NCBI GenBank assembly: GCA_023229435.1
Contig: JALNZF010000002.1
Coordinates: 1 to 64,000 of the forward strand
DNA: 64,000 bases
From: Nitrospirota bacterium
GTDB lineage: Bacteria; Nitrospirota; UBA9217
Direction: 5' to 3'
Shown piece after piece: positions 59,228 to 64,000 of the stretch; position 1 is the first letter of the stretch; each line of letters starts with the position of its first letter. Both the position numbers and the translations under genes were made by a program. Under the pieces are notes generated by a model, which worked only from the letters and a program-made list of their open reading frames with translations, did no database searches and had not been told where the DNA came from.

Positions 59228-59854
59228 ATGATTGCTCCACGGATATTGATTGTCGAGGACGACAGCCTTGTTGCATTGGATTTAAAGAACAGCCTGGAAT
59301 CGTTCGGCTATGAAATCAGCGACACGGTTTCATCCGGGGAGGCGGCCATAGAAAAAGTTGCGGCGCTAAACCCGAATTTAGTGCTAATGGACATATTGCT
59401 GAGCGGGGCCCTGGACGGGATCAGAACAGCTGAAATAATAAGAAAACGATTTAATACGCCGATTATTTACCTCACCGCATTTTCCGAGGAAAAAATATTT
59501 CAGGAGGCTAAGGTTACCGAGCCGTATGGGTATGTCCTCAAGTCCTGCAATAGCCGGGAGCTGCATATTGCCATAGAGGTGGCCCTTTACAAGCGAAAAG
59601 CTGATGAGGAAAAGAACAACCTCATTGCGGAACTTCAAAAAGCGCTTGCCACGATCAAGCAGCTGCGCGGGATCCTGCCGATATGCTCTTCCTGTAAAAA
59701 GATCCGTGATGACAATGGTTCATGGAACGAAATGGAAGTCTATATCACCGAGCATTCTGAAGCTGATTTCAGCCATGGTTATTGCCCGGAATGCGGGAAG
59801 AAAGCGTTAGAGGAATTCAAGGCTTTAAAAAAACCCCATAAGAAAATCGAATAG
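59228..59854 (+). CDS. response regulator with C-terminal zinc-ribbon domain
   Basis: A 208-residue protein. The receiver domain (1-122) has D11/D12, phospho-acceptor D55 (LMDILLSG) and K105, but the usual K-P after it is K-S-C. A coiled-coil linker (123-147) leads to a conserved module 'GILPICSSCKKIRDDNGSWN' with cysteines 153, 156, 186 and 189, which probably binds zinc. This module often follows receiver or PAS domains in environmental bacteria, and its role is unknown. The partner kinase is not here, though the hemerythrin/PAS protein is divergent. Confidence 0.88.
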   Translation: MIAPRILIVEDDSLVALDLKNSLESFGYEISDTVSSGEAAIEKVAALNPNLVLMDILLSGALDGIRTAEIIRKRFNTPIIYLTAFSEEKIFQEAKVTEPYGYVLKSCNSRELHIAIEVALYKRKADEEKNNLIAELQKALATIKQLRGILPICSSCKKIRDDNGSWNEMEVYITEHSEADFSHGYCPECGKKALEEFKALKKPHKKIE

Positions 59855-59883
59855 CAATAAAGATCCAAATACCTTTAAAAATA

Positions 59884-59930
59884 CAGAAAGCCTTCAGAAT
59901 GAATATCTGGAGGCTTTCTGTTTCCTAAAC
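59884..59930. terminator. bidirectional terminator
   Basis: A 15-bp stem, CAGAAAGCCTTCAGA against TCTGGAGGCTTTCTG (59884-59898 with 59906-59920), sits between two converging genes. T-rich tracts follow on both strands; the minus-strand one serving fhs is stronger. Confidence 0.8.
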
Positions 59931-59933
59931 TTT

Positions 59934-61697
59934 TTAAAACAACCCTGAGACCTTGCCGGTGTTCACATCCACGTCCACGCGGCGGAATGCCGGGTTGGAA
60001 CTCGTTCCAGGCATGAGGCTGATCGCTCCTGCGCACGGGCACAGGAACTTGGCCCCCGAGTAGATCAACACATCCCTGATGGGCAGCGTCCAGCCCTTGG
60101 GCACTCCCTTGAGGGTCGGATCATGGGTGAGGCTGAGATGGGTCTTGACCATCATGGTGGCGTAGTCCGCGTACTGGGGATCGTTTTCCAGCATCTTGGC
60201 CTTGGCTTCCGCTTCGGGCGACCAGGAAACACCATCCGCGCCGTAGACCTCCTTGGCAATTTTCGCCACCCGGTCGCGCAGCTTCATCTCAAGCGGGTAG
60301 AGGAACTTGAAATCGGTCTTCTCGTTGCAGGCGTCAATGACCGCATCGGCCAGTTCCAGCGCCCCCTCGCCGCCTTTGAGCCAGTGCTGGGATTCCGCGC
60401 AGCGGGCGCCGGCTGCTTCGGCGGCCTTCTTGACTGCGGCCACTTCGGCGTTCGTATCAGTGTAAAAACGGTTTACGCAGACCACCGGGTTTATGCCGGA
60501 CTTGCGGATGACGTTGATCATGTGGACCATGTTAGCGCAGCCCTTTTCAACCAGGCCCACGTTCTCCTTGGTGTACTCTTCGGGCAGGGCCTTGCCGGCC
60601 ACCACCTTGGGGCCGCCGCCATGCATCTTCAGTGCGCGGACGGTAGTGGTGAGCACCGAAACGTGGGGTTTCAGGCCGCTGAAGCGGGACTTGACGTTCC
60701 AGAACTTTTCAAACCCGATATCCGCGGCAAAGCCGGACTCGGTCACATGGTAGTCGAACAGCTTCAAGCCGACCCGGTCGGCGATGATGGATGACTGGCC
60801 CACGGCTATGTTCGCAAAAGGACCGGCATGTACCAGGCAGGGGTTATACTCAGCCGTGCACATGAGGGTGGGGTTGATAGTATTGCGCATGAAGGCGGCC
60901 ATGGCATTGCCGACTTCCAGATCGCCCGTGGTGACCGGCTTGCCGCTTTTGTCGAAGGCAACGGTTATGTTGTTCAGGCGCTGTTTCAGGTCAGCGAGGT
61001 CTTTGGCTATGGACAGGATGGCCATGCACTCGGACCCGACCGCGATGCCGAACTTGGACTGCATCATGAAGCCGTCCGTCCGGCCGCCGATGCCGATGAT
61101 GATGTTGCGGAGGCTCTGGGCGCAGAAGTCAATGATCCACCCCATCTCGACGCGGGTGGGATCGATGTCGAGACGCCTCATCTTCGTGAGACGGGCCAGC
61201 TGCTCGTCGTTATAGTTGCGCTCGTGCTGCATCCGGGAGGTCATCGCCACCATGGCCAGGTTGTGGGAGTTCATGATGTCATTGATGTCGCCGGTGAGAC
61301 CGAGTGAAAACTCGGTCATGGGGATCAGCAAAGAGTTGCCGCCGCCCGCTGCGGTGCCCTTTACGTTCATGGTGGGACCGCCTGACGGCTGACGCAGCGC
61401 GCCGCCGACGTTCACGCCTCGCTTGCCGAGACCCTCCATCAAACCGCACGAGGTAGTGCTTTTGCCTTCGCCCAGCGGGGTCGGGGTGATGGCTGTCACC
61501 TCGATGTACTTGCCGTCGGGCTTATTTTTGAGACGTTCGTTGACCTTAAGGAAGTCGATCTTGGACAGGCGGCCCATGGGCAGCATCTCGTCCTTGTGCA
61601 AACCCAGTTTCTCGCGCCACGCTTCCGGAGTTGGCATCTTCTTTTCCGCTTCCTCGGAAATCTGCCAGTCAGCTAACTTCGTTGCATCATAGGGCAT
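59934..61697 (-). CDS. fhs: formate-tetrahydrofolate ligase
   Basis: A 587-residue enzyme that makes 10-formyl-THF from formate, ATP and THF, an early step in the methyl branch of the Wood-Ljungdahl pathway and in one-carbon supply. The P-loop TPTPLGEGKSTT (about 71-82) and the family segments 'RQPSGGPTMNVKGTAAGGG', HAGPFANIA and KFWNVKSR are visible. Near the end is CPCAGAISLMPG. A strong AAAAGGAGG site sets the start. It lies directly downstream of the formate dehydrogenase gene on the same strand, so formate made or used there meets this enzyme. Confidence 0.97.
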   Translation of the reverse strand: MPYDATKLADWQISEEAEKKMPTPEAWREKLGLHKDEMLPMGRLSKIDFLKVNERLKNKPDGKYIEVTAITPTPLGEGKSTTSCGLMEGLGKRGVNVGGALRQPSGGPTMNVKGTAAGGGNSLLIPMTEFSLGLTGDINDIMNSHNLAMVAMTSRMQHERNYNDEQLARLTKMRRLDIDPTRVEMGWIIDFCAQSLRNIIIGIGGRTDGFMMQSKFGIAVGSECMAILSIAKDLADLKQRLNNITVAFDKSGKPVTTGDLEVGNAMAAFMRNTINPTLMCTAEYNPCLVHAGPFANIAVGQSSIIADRVGLKLFDYHVTESGFAADIGFEKFWNVKSRFSGLKPHVSVLTTTVRALKMHGGGPKVVAGKALPEEYTKENVGLVEKGCANMVHMINVIRKSGINPVVCVNRFYTDTNAEVAAVKKAAEAAGARCAESQHWLKGGEGALELADAVIDACNEKTDFKFLYPLEMKLRDRVAKIAKEVYGADGVSWSPEAEAKAKMLENDPQYADYATMMVKTHLSLTHDPTLKGVPKGWTLPIRDVLIYSGAKFLCPCAGAISLMPGTSSNPAFRRVDVDVNTGKVSGLF

Positions 61698-61776
61698 ATC
61701 AAATCCTCCTTTTTGTTTTTTAATTTAATCGGCTTAAGCGTTCAAACTGTTTAAACCGTTCAAGCCGTTAATGGAA

Positions 61777-64000
61777 TCACACCTTCTCGAGCCTTACCGC
61801 CGATACCTTGAACGACGGGATCTTGGCCACCGGGTCGAGTGAGGTGCTGCTCGTGAGCACGTTGGCCGCCGCTTCCTTGAAATGGAACGGGATGAACACC
61901 ACGCCCTTTGCCGGACGCCTGGAAACGAGCGCCTTGACGGTGATGGAACCCCTGCGCGAGCTGACCTTTACCTTCATTCCGCTGTCGAGCAACAGGTCCT
62001 TCGCATCAGCGGCATTGATCTCGATAAAGGCCTCGTGCGACACCGTGTCGATCTCTTTCACCCGTCTCGTCATGGAGCCGGTATGGTACTGGAACAGCAG
62101 TCTGCCGGTGGTAAGGATGAAGGGATAGTCCTTGTCCGCAAGCTCGACAGAGGGTTTGTACGTTACGAGGGTGAACCTGCCCTTGCCGCGCGGAAATCCG
62201 TCCTTGAACAGGAACCGCGTACCCGGATGGTCCGGCGTCGGACAGGGCCACTGGAGGCCGCCGCCCGCGAGCCTGGCGTAGTTCATGCCGGCCATCGCGG
62301 GCCATGCCTGCCCGATCTCGCGGAATATGTCCGCGACAGGCATATACGGCAGCTCATGCCCCATTTTTTTGGCAAGTTCTCCGATGATACGCGAGTCCTC
62401 CCACGCAATTCCCGGGGAGTTTATCGCCTTCCTTACACGCTGCACCCGGCGCTCGGTGTTCGTGAATGTCCCGTCCTTCTCGGCAAACGAAACGCCGGGC
62501 AGCACAACGTGTGCCAGCTCAGCTGTCTCGGTCATGAAGATGTCCTGGACCACGAGCAGGTCGAGCGCCTTGAGCGCCTTGATCGTATGCGTCGTGTCGG
62601 GATCAGAGACAGCAGGGTTCTCGCCCATGATGTACAGGGCCTTCAGCGTGCCCTTGGCCGCGGCAGGTATCATCTCCGTGGCGGTCATGCCGACCTTGTC
62701 GGACAGCTTCACCTTCCAGAGGTCCTCAAACTTCTGCCTGATCGCCGGAAGAGCGACTCCCTGGTATCCCGGATAATTGTTCGGGATGCAGCCCATGTCC
62801 GTGGAGCCCTGGACATTGTTCTGGCCGCGGAGCGGATTCACCCCCACGCTTTCCCTGCCGAGGTTGCCCGTCATAAGCGCGAGGTTGGCGATGGAGAACA
62901 CGTTCTCCGTGCCGTGAGCATGCTGCGTGATCCCCATGGTATAGTACGTGCCTGCTCTATCCGATGATCCGTACATGCGGGCGGCCTTGATGATCGTGTC
63001 AGCCGGCACGCCGGTGATCTTCGATACTGCCTCGGGCGTGTACTCTTCCAGGTTTTTCCTGAACGCATCATCAAAACCCTCGGTCAGGGACAGAATGAAG
63101 TCCTTCTTCACGAGGCCTTCCTTGATGATCACGTGCATCATCCCGTTCAGAAGCGCCACATCCGTGCCCGGTTTGTGTTGTATCCAGATGTCCGCGAACC
63201 GCACCAGCGGCACCCGGCGCGGGTCGGCGACAATGATCTTCGCGCCTTTCCGCTTGGCCTTGATCATCTTGAGCGCGATGATGGGGTGGCTCTCTTTGGT
63301 GTTGGAGCCGATGACGAACAGCACATCGTTGTTCTCGATCTCCTGCAGGGAGTTCGTCATTGCCCCGGAACCGAATACAGCGGCCAGACCGGCCACCGTG
63401 GAGCTGTGTCAGAGGCGCGCGCAGTGATCGACGTTGTTCGTGCCGATGACCGCGCGGATGAATTTCTGGAACAGGTAGTTCTCTTCATTTGTACATCGTG
63501 CGGAGGAGAGGCCGCCGATGGCATCCGCACCATGTTTCTGCTTGATGGCGCTGAGCCGCTCGGCAACATACCCGAGCGCCTCGTCCCACGAGGCGGGGAC
63601 GAACTTACCCTCTTTTTTAATAAGCGGCGTCGTGAGCCGGTCAGGACTGTTGATAAAACTTTGGCCATACCGTCCCTTGACGCAGAGCCATCCTTCGTTG
63701 ATGGTATCCGGCCGCGATGTGACGCGCACCACCTCGTTCCTGCTAATGTGCAGAGTGAGGTTGCACCCGCAGCCGCAGTAGCCGCAGACGGTCTCAACTT
63801 CCCTCACGTCCTTCTGTCTGCCCTTGCCGAGCGACTGTTTGCCGATCAGCGCGCCTGTGGGACAGAGACTCACGCACTGGCCGCAGAACTCACAATCCAG
63901 GTCCTTTTCAAAGGGCGGTGTTACTTTGGCGGCGAATCCCCTGCCTGCCACATCGATCGCGCCGAAGCCCTGGATCTCTTCGCACACGCGCACACATTTG
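61777..64000 (-). CDS. fdhA: selenocysteine formate dehydrogenase, catalytic subunit (N-terminus outside window)
   Basis: The visible 740 residues are one protein read through an in-frame TGA at 63409-63411. The context HCARL-U-HSSTVAGL matches the selenocysteine site of formate dehydrogenases such as E. coli FdhF. Order from the window edge: a ferredoxin-like 2[4Fe-4S] segment (CVRVC, then CEFCGQCVSLCP), the [4Fe-4S] motif CGYCGCGC...CVKGR, and molybdopterin domains with GLSSARCTNEENYL and ending KVSAVRLEKV. It oxidises formate or reduces CO2 using a Mo/W-pterin with Se as ligand. The N-terminal Fe-S domains suggest NAD- or ferredoxin-linked electron flow. A bSECIS hairpin lies just after the TGA. 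The 5' end is outside the window. Automated callers would split this gene in two. Confidence 0.95.
63379..63411 (-). promoter_or_regulatory. selenocysteine codon and bSECIS hairpin
   Basis: On the minus strand TGA (63411-63409) is followed after 11 nt by GGTGGCC-GGTCT-GGCCGCT, a 7-bp stem (with wobble pairs) topped by a GGUCU loop. Spacing and loop equal those recalled for the E. coli fdhF element, which SelB binds to insert selenocysteine. Confidence 0.9.

Noticed and set aside
61882..62967. Plus-strand ORF of 361 codons within the formate dehydrogenase
   Set aside because: Antisense shadow with Arg/His-rich composition and no start signals.
61777..63993. Two separate formate dehydrogenase genes, or a nonsense-mutated pseudogene
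   Set aside because: The frame is continuous across TGA, the codon sits at the conserved selenocysteine position, and a bSECIS hairpin follows at the standard distance.
1..64000. CRISPR array
   Set aside because: No set of regularly spaced direct repeats was found. All repeats are dispersed or inverted.

Overview
The window reads as a stretch of a Gram-negative, probably anaerobic bacterial chromosome. It holds lipid A (lpxC-like) and heptose (gmhA) genes, Sec-exported lipoproteins and a DsbC-like protein. It also has a complete lysine route through LL-diaminopimelate aminotransferase (dapL), formate-tetrahydrofolate ligase, and a selenocysteine formate dehydrogenase. ATP synthase subunits a and c are encoded apart from any other F1Fo gene. 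This mix, with a moderately GC-rich genome full of intergenic palindromes, suggests a Nitrospirota (Thermodesulfovibrionia-like) or deltaproteobacterial lineage. The assignment is inference, since no rRNA gene is present. I see no tRNA, rRNA or CRISPR array.

Layout. 0-4 kb (minus strand): a response-regulator/LpxC fusion, a RelE-type toxin-antitoxin pair, a small zinc-ribbon membrane protein and a YchJ-like SEC-C protein. 4-6.6 kb: threonine synthase translationally coupled to a cystathionine-synthase-type enzyme. 6.8-9.8 kb: accessory DNA with MntA/HepT, a TumA-like regulator beside a truncated TumE, and small lipoproteins. 9.9-13.9 kb: a three-gene redox operon of unknown pathway (FAD-linked oxidase, 4Fe-4S protein, geranylgeranyl-reductase-like flavoprotein). 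14-17 kb: duplicated TPR genes and an isolated MshEN-domain protein. 17.4-22.5 kb (minus): hrpB, panC, RhuM-Fic and a wrecked Vsr/DUF1016 chimera. 23-24 kb: a ferritin-like protein and a cyclophilin.

24.3-36.9 kb is the biosynthetic core: argG, argH, an LptM-like FN3 lipoprotein, lysA, dapF, dapA, dapB, a DsbC-like protein, an FAH-family protein, dapL, folK and a deoxynucleoside kinase. Together dapA-dapB-dapL-dapF-lysA make lysine from aspartate semialdehyde and pyruvate without acylated intermediates. 37-39 kb: two peptide-type ABC permeases. 39-42.6 kb: vapBC followed by AT-rich hypothetical genes separated by attC-like stem-loops. 42.6-46.9 kb: a methyltransferase, rsmA, a candidate structured RNA between two strong promoters, gmhA and an uncharacterised partner. 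47-48.8 kb: two more cassette-like units (alpha/beta hydrolase; broken PIN toxin plus antitoxin), each ending in an attC-like hairpin.

49-59.9 kb: atpB-atpE, gltX-rqcP, pdxA, an AI-2E transporter, a LOG protein, a TVP38 protein, an RRM protein, a hemerythrin/PAS sensor and a response regulator with a zinc ribbon. 59.9-64 kb (minus): fhs and the selenocysteine formate dehydrogenase catalytic subunit, which runs off the window. Intergenic regions carry several families of palindromic repeats, two of which share the same interior but have different ends.

The observations most worth following are the RR-LpxC fusion with an altered active-site motif, the integrase-free attC-like cassettes, the structured RNA upstream of gmhA, the redox operon at 9.9-13.9 kb, and the cyclophilin with two well-formed translation starts.
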